64,000 bases of DNA from Allomyces arbusculus (GCA_027604705.1 JADHYV010000028.1:124001-188000), one strand, 5' to 3'. Positions 1-10,560 are shown, counted from the stretch's first letter. Numbers and translations: made by a program. The notes: a model not told the origin generated them from the sequence alone.

Positions 1-2370
1 CCAGCACCGCCGGGTACTGGCGCGCGACTCGCTGGCCTGCTCGACTTGCAAACGACGCGGTACACGTCGGACTTTCACGAGATCAAGCGACTCGGAAAGG
101 GTGGGTTTGGAAGCGTTTTTCATGTGCGGCACAAGCTGGACGGCCGCGAGTACGCTATCAAGAAAATTCCGGTCTCTCGGAACAAGGACTTTGAACGGGT
201 AAGTATCGACGACTCGCTATGCCATAGCCTGCGCCAATATACCGTTCTCATCACGCGTTTGATCCTCTGGTTGGTCTAGATTTTGCGGGAAGTCAAGGTG
301 CTGGCGCGAATGGACCACATGTACGTGTGTGCGTGGGCCGAGTCCGTGCCGACGCGCGCAATGTCACAAGCTGACTGCGTGCGCCTCTCTTGTAGCAACA
401 TTGTCCGATACTACTCAGCCTGGCTCGAGCACGACGAGGTGCAGTTCCCGGGCCAACGGCGGCACCGGTCAGACGAGGACGTGGATCTGAGCAGCGATGC
501 CGACGACTATACCGAGTCGACGGCCACGTCCACGGCCATGACCGACTCGTTGCGGAACGTCACGTCGGTCGAGTTGACTGACTCGCAGCTCTCGGACGCG
601 GTCCAGTTTACGGCCGACTCGAACGCGCCCGACGCGCCAACGACTTACCGCGCGTCATCGTCCACGACGTCGAACTACCCGCCGCCCACGCAGCGAAATC
701 GCCCACTCACGAACCGATCGGTTGCGACTGGCACGAGCGCCGCGTCGTCTTCATTTGCGAGCGACGACGATGACGAAGACGACGAGAGTGCCGCCGACTC
801 GACCTCATTCGGTGCGCCCCTCGCCCGGCGCCGGCGCACGCACACGGCCAACTACATCCCGCACCGCCCGCTCATGGTCTTTGTGCAAATGGAAGTCGCC
901 TTTTGCAGTCTGCACGACTACTTTCTGCACCGCAACAGTCTCGTGCACGTGGCCGACCGCGACCTGACCGCTGAAAACAACTACGTCTTCCTGTCGATTC
1001 TCAATGCCGTCTCGTACATTCACGACCGTGGCGTCTCGCACCGCGATATCACGCCGCGGAATTTGTTCCTGGTCCGGCGCGCGCGCGACCAAGGGCGCCC
1101 GGCACTGACTGCGGCGGCAGCAGCCGAGGTCGGCACGTCGCCGCTGCTCGAGTTCATGCAGGTGCCGACGCTCGACGATATCATTGTGAAACTTGGCGAT
1201 TTTGGGCTCGTCACGGTGCACGCGGGCCATGCCGCGTCGATGGCCGGTCCCGGACCGACAGTGCCGCCGACCGCGCGTGGGGCGCCACTTGCCGCGTCGT
1301 TACGCGCGTCACCTGCTGGGTCGAGCGACGAAAGGAGCAGCAGTGACAGCAGCAGCAGTGATGAGTGCAGCGACGACGAGGAAAGCGATGACGACGACCT
1401 CGCCAACAGCCCCGACACGGGCAAGCTGTACCGGTCGAACCCCGTCGCGTGGCGCACCGCCCCGGACCCGGTCGCGGCGCGCACCTCCTCTACGGCCGCG
1501 ACTACCGCCGCCGTGCGCCCACTGGCCCCACCACGGGCTGCGGCCTCCCCGTCGCGCCCACCAACCCCCTCCGCCGCGGCTGCTGCCGCCATCCGCGCGC
1601 GCCTGCCCGTCGTCTCCACCCCAACGCTCGGCATCGGCACCGAGACCTACTCGGCGCCCGAGCAATTGCGCAAGCGACCCGGGAAGTATGACTGGCATCC
1701 GATCAAATCCGACATTTACTCGCTCGGCATCATCCTGTTTGAGCTCTTCTGGCCGTTTGCGACGCAAATGGAACGCATCATGTCCTTGCAGAAACTCAAG
1801 TCCCGTGCCCGTGCTCTGCCACCGGATTTCATTCGTCAGTGGCCTCAGCACGCTGCGCTGGTTCTGTGGTTGACCGCCGAGAACCCGGCGTTGCGCCCGA
1901 CGCCGGGGGAACTGATGGCTGTCTTCCCGCCGCCGGCGGTCCCGCCGGGCAGCGCCCCCGGGTCCGGGCGCGGGCGGAAACGAACCGGGTCTGGGGTGGC
2001 AGCGACGTTGCGGCCAACGGCGCCGCCCACTCCGTCAGCGAGTGTCATGCCGTCTCCCGCGCGGATGGAGGACCAGGTGTGGTCCCCCACGGCGTCGGTT
2101 CTACGGGACGCTTGCACGTCAACGGCGTCGTTACCTGCCAGACCAGGGTGTACGACCCCGCCGGTGCTGCTGGTGCGTGCGGACTCGGACGGGGATGATC
2201 CGGCGTGGTTGCGCGAACGGGTCGCGGTGCTGGAGCGCACGGCCGCGGACCAGGCGCGGCAGTTGGCGGCCAAGGATGAGGAGATTCGCGTGTTGCGCGA
2301 GGCGTTAGCGACGATGCAGGCGGATCGGGATGGGGTCACGCGCGATAGCGGGGTCGCGGGCCGATGCTGA
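1..2370 (+). CDS. eIF2-alpha kinase, HRI/PEK-like, 5' partial
   Basis: Ser/Thr kinase expected to phosphorylate eIF2-alpha and damp translation under stress. Exons 1-198, 280-320 and 396-2370; the frame is open to base 1, so the N-terminus lies off the window. Introns start GTAAGT and GTACGT, and joining them gives the family-typical '[12 protein letters not shown]'. Visible: G-loop GKGGFG, VAIK-type lysine in EYAIKK, a long acidic Ser/Thr-rich kinase insert (nt 470-830), catalytic loop HRDITPRN (nt 1040-1063), DFG (nt 1199-1207), a second low-complexity insert, then TYSAPEQ and DIYSLG. The split kinase domain and NIVRYYSAW are hallmarks of eIF2-alpha kinases. The C-terminus ends in a predicted coiled coil (nt 2190-2330). 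No HisRS-like region follows the kinase, so GCN2 is unlikely and an HRI-type kinase is the best guess. Odd: the usual catalytic-loop lysine (HRDLKP) is threonine. Confidence 0.9.
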
Positions 2371-2784
2371 GCGGGAGCGGTGGGGAACGGTTTAGAGGGC
2401 CTTGTTGAGTCGTGGGATGGATGAACCTTGCCTTGCCTTGCCTTCGCGTTTGTATTGAAACGATTGCACGTTTGTCTCTTTCCTGGAGCCGTTGAGGCTC
2501 TCTCTTGCTTTCTTCGCTACCTTCGTAAAGGAGAACCAGTTGGGTTCTCAGTTTTTTGATCAAACGGACACAGCCGGCGATAGGCCGTGGAGGGGAGAAA
2601 CATGCGCAGAGCTTTTTGTTGAAGAGAGAAGCGAAAAGAGATGGACAGAAAAATTGCGGAACCAACAAAATGTATAAAACACGATGCAAAAACGACCAAA
2701 ATTTCGGGGCTCGAAAGGGCCCGCTGTAGGTAAGGCTAAGGCCAATGCTCAGCAGAGGTACGCAGGCACGACTTTGACTGCTCT
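2371..2784. other. intergenic, convergent 3' ends
   Basis: No gene seen between the stops of the kinase (+) and the 916-aa protein (-). The region is less GC-rich than the flanking genes, as expected for 3' UTR sequence. A short CCTTG repeat lies near 2427-2441. Confidence 0.5.
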
Positions 2785-5535
2785 CTACAAAACCGTTGGC
2801 GGCATCAATTCCGTCGCCGTCCCGACCGACGTTCCCGCCGAAACGACGGAATCACCGGCATGGCTCGTGCCCGGGGTCCCGGCCGACGGCGGCGCCATGA
2901 TCCGCGACTGCCGCCGCAGCGTGTTCAGCCGCGACGTGAGCTGCGCGTCGGCAATCCGCAAGTCAGACAATTGCGACTGCACGCGGTCGAGCAACGTCCC
3001 AAACGCGTGCAGGTCCGGCGCGCCATTCCCTGCACCGCCGCCGTTAGGGGCCGCGGCCGAAATCGGGTCCGAAACGGTGGTCGTGGCCATGGACGGCGCC
3101 GTCGCGTAGGACGCACGACGCACGGCAGCGGGGGTGGTGACGACAGTCGATGCTTCGTCGGCCACAATGGTCGTGGACGCGAGCGTCGATGGGGCGATGG
3201 GCGCGGGGGCGCGGGACATGAACCGCGACGTCGAGGCGTAGGGCGTGGCTGGTGTGGGCAACGGCGGGGGAGGCGGGACCCAGTCGTCAGTGACGGCCGA
3301 CGCAGGGGCTGCGGGCACGGACGCGCCATTCAGCCGCGCAAGCGTGTTCGGATCAGCGAGCCGGAGCGCGCGCGGCGCGCGCGCGCGATGGAATGCGTGC
3401 TGTTCCGACGCCGACGGATGGTCGTCCCACTCGACGCTGACGGCCGACGGGTCCGCGGCGATATCGTGATCGGCCTCCGTCCAGTGCGGGTCGGCAAACG
3501 GGTTGGGTGGGATCGAAACGAGGTCGAGTTCCGGGACCGTCGCGGACACGGGCCGTGCGCGGGCAACGGGCGCCGAATCGGTCGAGGCCGACATGGACCG
3601 GCGTGCAGCGGCTGCGGGGGCCGACATCCACGACGCGCGCTTGTTGTGGTGCGTCGCGGGGGATGGCGGCGACGGGTATGCGGCCATGGCCGCAGCATGC
3701 GCAAACATGGACGGGATCCGTGGCACGGGCATATCCTCCTCGTCATCGTCGTCGTCGTCACCGGCAGCGCCCGACCAGGCCGCACCGATGCGCGAGACCG
3801 AGTCGTCGGGGAGGATGGGTGCATGGAACCCGGACGACCGGCGCGAAGCTCCAGCCGAGTGCCGCGTCGACGCCGTGTTGGTGCGCGACAGGAATGACGC
3901 GCGGTGCACGGCGGCAATGTCGGGCGTGCCCGTGAGCATCGGCGGGACCACGTCCGGCGGGACTTCATCGAGCAGCGGTGAGATGAGGGGCGCATCGACC
4001 GGCTGGCCTGTGCGCACGTCGATTGGCGCGAGCGGCGATGCGCGCGACGACGAGTGAGATGACGACGTGCCCGAGAGCATCGACTGCCGCACGGCCACGG
4101 CACGCGGCGCAACGGGGGACCCGGCCGAGGACCCGGCCGAGGTCGATGCCGACGCCGACGTGGGCGCCGAAACCCCCGCCAAGGCAGCGGCACCGGGCCC
4201 GGTCCCGCTGGCACTGCCGCGTCCTTCAGCCGCGAGCACGAGATAGTCAACATCGTCCATGCAATGCGCCGACCACTGGTCCGGACGCGGCGGCTTCCAC
4301 CGCGTACGTTCGTCGCGGACAAACTGGACCCACGCCGGAAGTTGCCGCGCGGGCTCGCGTGGGGCCGTCCACGCCGGCGGTGCCGCATCTGGCATCATCG
4401 ACATGTGCCGCGTCGCCTTGATCGGGGTGCGACTCGGAGGCAGGGCGCGCATCGACCGGCGGTGGTTGGCCGCGTGTGCAGCCAACTCGAGTGACGCACG
4501 CGGGTCGGGACCCGGGTTACGCGGTGGGGCCGCCGTGGGCGCCACAACCGTCGACGACGCGCCCGCGACGGCACGCAGGTGTGCCCAGTCGCCAAGTGGA
4601 GGGCACGAGACGGGCCGGGCCCCACGCGGAGCGGCAGTGCCCGTCGCGTGGTCCCAGTCTGCCATGCGCGCCAGGAACGCGCGGTACCGCAAGTCTTCGC
4701 GCCACTCGGCCGCGTCGTCGGCGTCGGCGCCCGTATCGGTCTCTTCGGGCTGCGCGGCCATCGAGTGCGTGTCGGCGGCCGCGTGCGGTGCTACATGATG
4801 CACGACGGTGCGGTCGTCGAGGTAGGCCTGGTAAATGTCGTCAAAGACGGCGCCGTGCGCAGCAGGGTTGTTGCCGCCCATGGTCGCCGCGGCGGCAGGC
4901 GCGACGGTGGGGCTGACATAATGGCCGACGTGGTCATGAACATCGTCGTCAACGACCGTGACGGGCTCGTAGAGCGCCGTATCGCTTGCGTCGTCGTCAG
5001 CGTCAGCGAACCGGCGCGAGCCAACGCCAGTACCGGCCCAAACGGGGGGCGCCACGTCGTACGGGTCAAACTCGGGTAGGCCCATGCCGCGAGCAGCCGC
5101 CACTGCCGTTGACCCGCGCGCCGCACGCAGACTTGCAGCAGGCGGCGGTGGAGGTGGAGGCAGCGCGCTGACAGTCGTCGACGGCGCGACTTCGGTCCAC
5201 GGCTCGTCCTCGTCCACGTCCGACATGGAAGCGAGCGACGGCGACCGCGCCATGCCAATACGCCGCGGAGGTGGAGGCGGCGGACGCGACGTGCGCCGCT
5301 GCTGCTGCTGCAGCACTTGCTGCTGCTGCTGCACGGGCATCTGGTCGCTCATCATGGAGAGCACGCGCGAGGCGCGGTTCATGGCCGCGTCATGGTGCAC
5401 TTGGACAATGGCAGCATGTGCGGCAGTTGCGACGAGCGGGCCAAAGAGGGCAGCGTCGTCGACGGTGCTGCCGGGGCGCGCGTGCGGGCGCTGCTGTGCG
5501 GCAGCGGGCGAGGGCACGCCCGCGGCGGTCGACAT
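2785..5535 (-). CDS. hypothetical disordered protein, 916 aa
   Basis: Single open frame of 916 codons; I do not recognise a family. Composition is dominated by Ala, Pro, Ser and Asp with polyGln (about residues 68-80), polyPro and acidic patches, so most of it should be disordered. The only ordered-looking part is a short amphipathic helix or coiled coil near the C-terminus (about residues 845-880, 'LLDRVQSQLSDLRI'). Several 'MMSD' and 'RHMSMMPD'-like short motifs recur. The start at 5535 is the first in-frame ATG; an upstream spliced exon cannot be excluded. The frame has no stops over 2.7 kb, but GC-rich sequence also leaves long shadow frames here, so reality rests on length and domain-like codon periodicity. 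Possible signalling scaffold or cytoskeletal regulator, but no function can be assigned. Confidence 0.6.
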   Translation of the reverse strand: MSTAAGVPSPAAAQQRPHARPGSTVDDAALFGPLVATAAHAAIVQVHHDAAMNRASRVLSMMSDQMPVQQQQQVLQQQQRRTSRPPPPPPRRIGMARSPSLASMSDVDEDEPWTEVAPSTTVSALPPPPPPPAASLRAARGSTAVAAARGMGLPEFDPYDVAPPVWAGTGVGSRRFADADDDASDTALYEPVTVVDDDVHDHVGHYVSPTVAPAAAATMGGNNPAAHGAVFDDIYQAYLDDRTVVHHVAPHAAADTHSMAAQPEETDTGADADDAAEWREDLRYRAFLARMADWDHATGTAAPRGARPVSCPPLGDWAHLRAVAGASSTVVAPTAAPPRNPGPDPRASLELAAHAANHRRSMRALPPSRTPIKATRHMSMMPDAAPPAWTAPREPARQLPAWVQFVRDERTRWKPPRPDQWSAHCMDDVDYLVLAAEGRGSASGTGPGAAALAGVSAPTSASASTSAGSSAGSPVAPRAVAVRQSMLSGTSSSHSSSRASPLAPIDVRTGQPVDAPLISPLLDEVPPDVVPPMLTGTPDIAAVHRASFLSRTNTASTRHSAGASRRSSGFHAPILPDDSVSRIGAAWSGAAGDDDDDDEEDMPVPRIPSMFAHAAAMAAYPSPPSPATHHNKRASWMSAPAAAARRSMSASTDSAPVARARPVSATVPELDLVSIPPNPFADPHWTEADHDIAADPSAVSVEWDDHPSASEQHAFHRARAPRALRLADPNTLARLNGASVPAAPASAVTDDWVPPPPPLPTPATPYASTSRFMSRAPAPIAPSTLASTTIVADEASTVVTTPAAVRRASYATAPSMATTTVSDPISAAAPNGGGAGNGAPDLHAFGTLLDRVQSQLSDLRIADAQLTSRLNTLRRQSRIMAPPSAGTPGTSHAGDSVVSAGTSVGTATELMPPTVL

Positions 5536-5965
5536 GTACGGGGGTGGGTGCGAGAGCGGACTTGTCAGTTGCGGGTGTGCAGGGCAGCAGAGGCGAGTTG
5601 CGCGCGTCTATGGCGGTGGACTGGGTGCGGGCCGACGAGCGCGTGCCAATGCTTGCCGGAACAGAGTCGGGGGCGGAGCGTGGAGGGCGGTGGAGGACGC
5701 GGGGGGGCACGAGCGCAAAGGGGATCGCCGTCGAGGCGTTCATGGCGCTCATGTCGGCGGTAGGCGGTGGTGGTTGTGTGTGCGCTCCGCGTGGCTGAAA
5801 GGCTTGCCGCGTGAGCGCGCTTGATCACTGCGAATGGCCTTGCATGATGAGCAGAATTGCCGTTCCACATCAAGAATGCCATCGAATACGCGGAATTGAT
5901 TGAAGAGACCGAATTCATTCATGCCCACCCGCCCTCCCCCCTTTCCATCCGTCGCAACCAGCTTC
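5536..5965. other. intergenic between two minus-strand genes
   Basis: Upstream of the 916-aa gene and downstream of the transporter. Short open frames occur, none with recognisable protein features. It probably holds the promoter of the 916-aa gene. Confidence 0.4.
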
Positions 5966-7540
5966 TTAGCTCGCGCCCTTGCCGCTCGCGCGCTGGTAGA
6001 GCCACAGCCCGACCATGGCCAATGCCACGCCAATCGCCTGCGTCCCAGACACCACCTCGCCGAGCCACAGGATCGAGGCCACAATGATGGCCACGCGCTT
6101 GAACAGCGACACGACCGAGTAAGTCACGTTCGACACGCGCGACAGGAGCGAAAACGCAATCGTCGCCTGCGTGAAATGACTGGCCCCGTTGAGCACAAAC
6201 AGGCCCACCAGGTGCCGGTCCACGGCGAGCCCTTCGGCCGACGTCCACAGCGACCACGCATCCGAGGTCAACCACACGGGCACCATGAACAAGAGCGCAA
6301 ACAATGACGAGTAGAAGAGCAGATTGACCTTGTCGAGCTTGGCGACCGCGGCGATGGGAGGTGCAGCAACACTGTGCCGCCGCTCGTGCATGTGCTTGTT
6401 GCCCGCATTGGCAGCAACCTCTTTGGCCGACAGCGCAACCGGCAGCAGCGACGCGTGCGCTTTTGACCTTGGCGAGGCTGATGCCGTGGTGCTGCTCGAC
6501 CGCCCGAGGATCTTTTTGCACACAATCGACTGCAGCACGAAAATCAGCGTCGAGAGCGTCGCCAACAACAGGCCCGACGTCTGCAGCGGTGCATCGGCGC
6601 TCTTGGGCCGGAATGCGCACGCCAAGACGACACCGGCCATCAGCGGCACGAGTGCACCCCAGACGCGCAGCGGTGACCGCATCCCAAACAAGACGCGGCA
6701 CAGGACGACCGTGAACAGCGGCGACAGAGCCTTGACCGTTTGCACGAGCGCAACGGGCGCGCGCGACAATGCCAGCGATGTCAAGACATGCCCACCCAGC
6801 TGGAACAGGCCCAGGTACCACGTCGTGCGCACCACGTCCGCGTCGAGCCGCCGCAATGCGAGCCAATCGAGCGACGCGCCCAGCACGCTCAAGATCCCGA
6901 CCGACGCAAACTGCGCAATCGTGACCGTGACCGGGTACGGGAACACTTGCAGAATCTGCTTCTTGACGGTATTGGTCAGCGCCGAGCTGGCATACCACAG
7001 CATGCACATGAGCACCAGGCCCAGCGTCGAGTCAGGCGACGTGAGCCGTCGCACGGTGCGCAACGTCGTGGTCCATGCGGTCGGGGCCGTGGCCGACGCG
7101 TGCGAGGCTGGCGCGGGCAGGCCGTGCCGGTCGAGGTGAGGCGAGGACTTGGAGAGCACAGCGGCCTTGGCCGCGGCAAAGTAATTGTGCACGTGGATGT
7201 GCACGTTCTTGCCTGAGGCCTCGGCCCAGGCGCGCAGCGATCGTGGCGAGGTGCTGCCGAGGCCTGACGCAGCGAAAGTTGCTGCGGAAGAGAGTGGTGA
7301 CGACGGCGAGGAAGGAGACGGCGTGTTGCGCGCAGTCGCGGCGTCGGTGCCGCTATCGGCGCTCGCGCCTGGTGGTGGGACGGGCGCGTTCATGGGGCGC
7401 AACGCCAAGAAGGACGCGTCCGAGACAGACCGGCCGTGGCCCGACAGGTGCGGCACGCGAACGTGCAGCCCAGCCTGGCTGGGCGGCCGTGAGCCGGCAA
7501 TGGGCGACGCGGCGCGGCTCAGCTTGGGACTTGCCGTCAT
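5966..7540 (-). CDS. SLY41: triose-phosphate-translocator family transporter, SLY41-like
   Basis: Intronless 524-aa membrane protein of the drug/metabolite transporter superfamily, TPT (SLC35E) branch. Residues 1-170 are a Ser/Pro-rich cytosolic N-terminus. From about residue 172 come some nine or ten hydrophobic segments ('LGLVLMCMLWYASSALTNT', 'YPVTVTIAQF', 'SFLALSRAPVALVQTVKA'-like region, and the C-terminal 'VSNVTYSVVSLFKRVAIIV'). The pattern asparagine-lysine in TM1, the 'VKALSPLFTVVL' helix and the final 'NVTYSVVSLFKRV' segment are typical of yeast Sly41 and SLC35E1. Family members sit in ER or Golgi membranes, and the substrate of the Sly41 group is uncertain. A loop between TM5 and TM6 carries a Ser/His-rich insertion. 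The start at 7540 is divergent from TEN1. Confidence 0.88.
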   Translation of the reverse strand: MTASPKLSRAASPIAGSRPPSQAGLHVRVPHLSGHGRSVSDASFLALRPMNAPVPPPGASADSGTDAATARNTPSPSSPSSPLSSAATFAASGLGSTSPRSLRAWAEASGKNVHIHVHNYFAAAKAAVLSKSSPHLDRHGLPAPASHASATAPTAWTTTLRTVRRLTSPDSTLGLVLMCMLWYASSALTNTVKKQILQVFPYPVTVTIAQFASVGILSVLGASLDWLALRRLDADVVRTTWYLGLFQLGGHVLTSLALSRAPVALVQTVKALSPLFTVVLCRVLFGMRSPLRVWGALVPLMAGVVLACAFRPKSADAPLQTSGLLLATLSTLIFVLQSIVCKKILGRSSSTTASASPRSKAHASLLPVALSAKEVAANAGNKHMHERRHSVAAPPIAAVAKLDKVNLLFYSSLFALLFMVPVWLTSDAWSLWTSAEGLAVDRHLVGLFVLNGASHFTQATIAFSLLSRVSNVTYSVVSLFKRVAIIVASILWLGEVVSGTQAIGVALAMVGLWLYQRASGKGAS

Positions 7541-8356
7541 GTTCCACGGTGGGGAGAGTCGGTCGGGTCGTGGTGGAGCAAGTCAACGACGACACAGAAA
7601 TGAAGATTGCTTGCCAAGTCGGTCCAAGTCGATGGATGGGTCGGTCGGCACGGCTTGGATAAATGAAGTTACGGCGATGGACAACGCGCGAGTTCGCGAC
7701 GAAACCGAGGAGCGTCAGCAGAAGCACTCCGCAGTTGCGCGCGTGCTCGACCAAGTTGCTCGCCGCGTGCCCAGCTTCGTGGCAGGCGGCAAAGGAGTCG
7801 TGGGTGCGCGCGTCGCGAGCGTGCGCCAAGTGCCGAACAACGAGTCTAAATGCCGGCGGCGGCGGAGCGGCACGTCGAGCGGGCGGAGTGCGGAGCGTGA
7901 GAGTCTAGTGCGGGGGTCGTGCGCGCGCCTGGCCGTCGTCCTCGGTGCAGTTGTTCGTCGTCTTTCTGTTTGTGGGAGGAGGGGAAGAAGTGACCGCGGC
8001 GATGGGCGTTGGTGGGCCGTTTGGCGTGCTTTGGCGGCGGGGTGCAACGGCAGCGACGGCAGCGACGGCAGCACAAGCGCCGCCATGTGGCGCCATTTGG
8101 TTCTTTCGGCGTTCCTTTTTGACGGCAGCTTTCTGCGTGGCGTCTCCCGTCATTTGGCGGCTATCGCGGCCGCTATCTCCGAACCCGGTTTGACGTGGAC
8201 CCACATCTGGATCCACGTCGGCCCTCTGGCTCCACTCTCCCTCCGCGGCTGCTCCTCGGATCCGGCTCGCGCCTCTGCGACAGTCTGCGACTTGCTCTGC
8301 GCGACCTGGAATTTGTCTCCCGTCAGATCAGTTCAGTTCACTCTTTTACGAGCCAG
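7541..8356. other. divergent intergenic region, SLY41-like / TEN1
   Basis: 816 bp between the two start codons, so it should carry both promoters. Contains a GC-trinucleotide stretch (ACGGCAGCG repeats, about 8044-8075). No gene supported. Confidence 0.5.
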
Positions 8357-8977
8357 ATGTCTCCACCCGCTGACCCTGCTTCCGCGCGCACGCCGCCGCC
8401 ACAAGCTCCCGACCGAGCTGGCCCAGCAGCTGACGGTGTCCCGACGCTGCTTCTCGCCGATTTGCTCCCCGCCGCGTCTAACTCCTCTGCGCGGGCGCAT
8501 CAGCCGTTTCGGCAATCCTTCCCACCCGCCGCACGAATCACAGGTCGCCTCGTCGCGCTCGATCCCCTCACACACCTGGCTCTTCTCGCCATGGACCCAC
8601 CTGTAATCCCCGGCGCGGCCGCGTCGGCACGCGCTGGTGAAGCACCTGCACCCTCCACGGGCCTCTTGCCCATCGATACGACGCTCGTGCATACCGTCAT
8701 GGCGTTCCCGCTCGGCACGATGCTGCAGGTCGCTGGCGACCTTGCATGCGCGGACGAGAGTGGTGGAGCGTGGTTAATCCCAGACACGCTGGTCCGCGAA
8801 GCGAAGCGCTCAGTTGCGAGCGTGCCTGTCCATTTACCGTGGCGGGTTCACGCGCGGATTGTGCGGTCGGTCGAAGGGATTGATTTGGCTTTGCACGAGC
8901 AGACGACGCTGGTCGTGCGTCGACACTTGGAGCAGCTGCGAGCGTGGCGAGCGGGCAGAATAGGCTCGGCAAGCTGA
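8357..8977 (+). CDS. TEN1: TEN1-like CST-complex OB-fold protein
   Basis: 206-aa intronless protein matching TEN1, the small subunit of the telomere-capping and polymerase-alpha-assisting CST (CTC1/Cdc13-STN1-TEN1) complex. Diagnostic parts: first OB strand 'ARITGRLVALDPLTHLALL', a later strand 'GTMLQVAGDLAC', and the C-terminal block 'VHARIVRSVEGIDLALHEQ', which parallels human TEN1 'VKARVLTCVEGMNLPLLEQ' remembered from the family. The two OB-fold halves are separated by a Pro/Ala-rich loop, and a 30-residue N-terminal extension plus loops make it longer than the 123-aa human protein. I chose the ATG at 8357 over an in-frame start at 8195 because the intervening residues look untranslated. 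It would act with STN1 on telomeric single strands in the nucleus. The assignment comes from pattern recognition only. Confidence 0.75.
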   Translation: MSPPADPASARTPPPQAPDRAGPAADGVPTLLLADLLPAASNSSARAHQPFRQSFPPAARITGRLVALDPLTHLALLAMDPPVIPGAAASARAGEAPAPSTGLLPIDTTLVHTVMAFPLGTMLQVAGDLACADESGGAWLIPDTLVREAKRSVASVPVHLPWRVHARIVRSVEGIDLALHEQTTLVVRRHLEQLRAWRAGRIGSAS

Positions 8978-9249
8978 TGGGATCTCGCTTGGCGGTGTTG
9001 TATTTGGTCATGCTTTGAGGAGAAGCAGCGCTGCTCGATGAGCAAGCCGGAAACAGCGAAAATGCAAGACAAACACCTTTTGCTTTTTCTTGCGCTGGGA
9101 TTTGGATATCTTTTCACTGTCAGCTGGGGCTCCAAGCTCATGCTCGTTGGTTCACCCACGCACCATGCCGCTGCGGCAACGACCACTCGCTCCTCACCGG
9201 GATCAATGATAACCTGTTTTCCCAATCGCGAGGGCCGGCATTAGCAACG
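8978..9249. other. TEN1 3' flank
   Basis: No gene recognised. AT content rises relative to coding DNA, consistent with 3' UTR. Confidence 0.4.
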
Positions 9250-10560
9250 TCACATATGCCGCGCCGATGCTTGACGCGCCCCTGTTCGACGTTCTTAACC
9301 GTATCGCCCAGTTTTTCGACGTCAGTGATATTTGCGACCACCACTCTCTGCCCACGCCGCGCCCACGCTCTATGCACCGTTCCTGCATGTCCTGATTCGC
9401 GAGCTTCGAGCAGCGCTGGTCGACGCATTAATGTTGCTGCTCAACGTCGACAATAATCCTCCACCTGGATGCGTTCAATTTGAGGACACTGCGATTGGCG
9501 ATCTGGTTGCCCATGAGCTGTTCGCGCTCCGCACCCGTAACTTGTGCTGCTCCAGCGTAGCCATGATGACATGTTAGTGGCTCCCTTGGCGCGTCGGCGT
9601 GAGCCATACTCCTTTGTCGCGTTGCTGCAGAGGACCTGCTCGCCCGTGCCGTTGGTTCAGCTCCGCCACGCCGTGATTGATGGGGATGACCTTGGCGCTC
9701 TCCCTGAACCGGGAGTCCCGCCACAATGCCTGTATCTTGTTCTGCGCCGTGGCATGAACTGGGCCTAATTTTCTTGCCGTCACTGACGCTTGAAAAAGTG
9801 GGTTTCCTGTCCCCACGATGCATGCTTTCACGGCCCACTTCCCACTCCACCAACGGGCCCTCAAGCTCGTGGACGCTTCTTTGCTGTCCTGGATCGTCAC
9901 TGACCTCTAGCAATAATTGAGCCTCAATTTGGCGTGGAACAGCTCGAGTTCTGAACCGATAAAGTTGGCCAAAAGTCTCCGCATCTTCTCACTGAAAGGC
10001 TTCAGAACCGTTTGAGACGGATGGGCATTCAAGCAGCGGCTCAAGGCCAAGTTTGACAAGAAGTGGTGCCGAAAAAGTACAGCGCTGTCGTAGGCCCACG
10101 GCTCCAGGTGGCAGAGACTGGCGTTACGGACCTTAAGGGGGTCGGTGAAAATGGCAGTTCCGACACGATCAACCATGTTCAAGTGACGCGTGATCAGGCC
10201 GCGATCAAGACATAGGCCGGGACTTCCGCTGCGCGAGTTTGAGTGAGACGAAGTGGCTGTTCCGTGCGCAGAAGCGGTTTGTGCTCAAAATGATCGCAGC
10301 GTTGCCATGCTGTCCGTCAACAAACCAAGCGTGCAAACTGTAGCCGGCTGGCAGTAAATAATGAAAATACACGAAAAACGGGTACACTGCACGAGCCGCC
10401 CCTGATGGGGGCATCGCTACGTCGCATGCGCGACTCCAAAGTTGTTTCCCTGTGACTGAGTACGCCTCTGACAAGACTGGCCGTAAACCGACCATACTCC
10501 GAACTCGCGCCCATGCTCCACTCTCCTCATGAAAATTAGGGATACAGAATAAGAATATCT
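9250..10560 (-). pseudogene. possible degraded leucine-rich-repeat host gene
   Basis: Base composition is closer to 50% GC than the neighbours, and no long frame survives. Minus-strand frames contain short LRR-like strings: 'HFVSLKLAQ' (about 10235), 'HHFLSNLALSRCLN' (about 10040) and 'SVLKLNASRW' (about 9480), each in a different frame and separated by stops. This is what an old, frameshifted LRR or F-box/LRR gene would look like, but chance leucine-rich translation is a real alternative. No start, intron structure or domain can be reconstructed. Confidence 0.25.

Noticed and set aside
2860-4388. Long plus- and minus-strand frames inside the 916-aa gene
   Set aside because: Arg/Gly/Pro-rich shadow frames without domains; only the 916-codon frame was kept.
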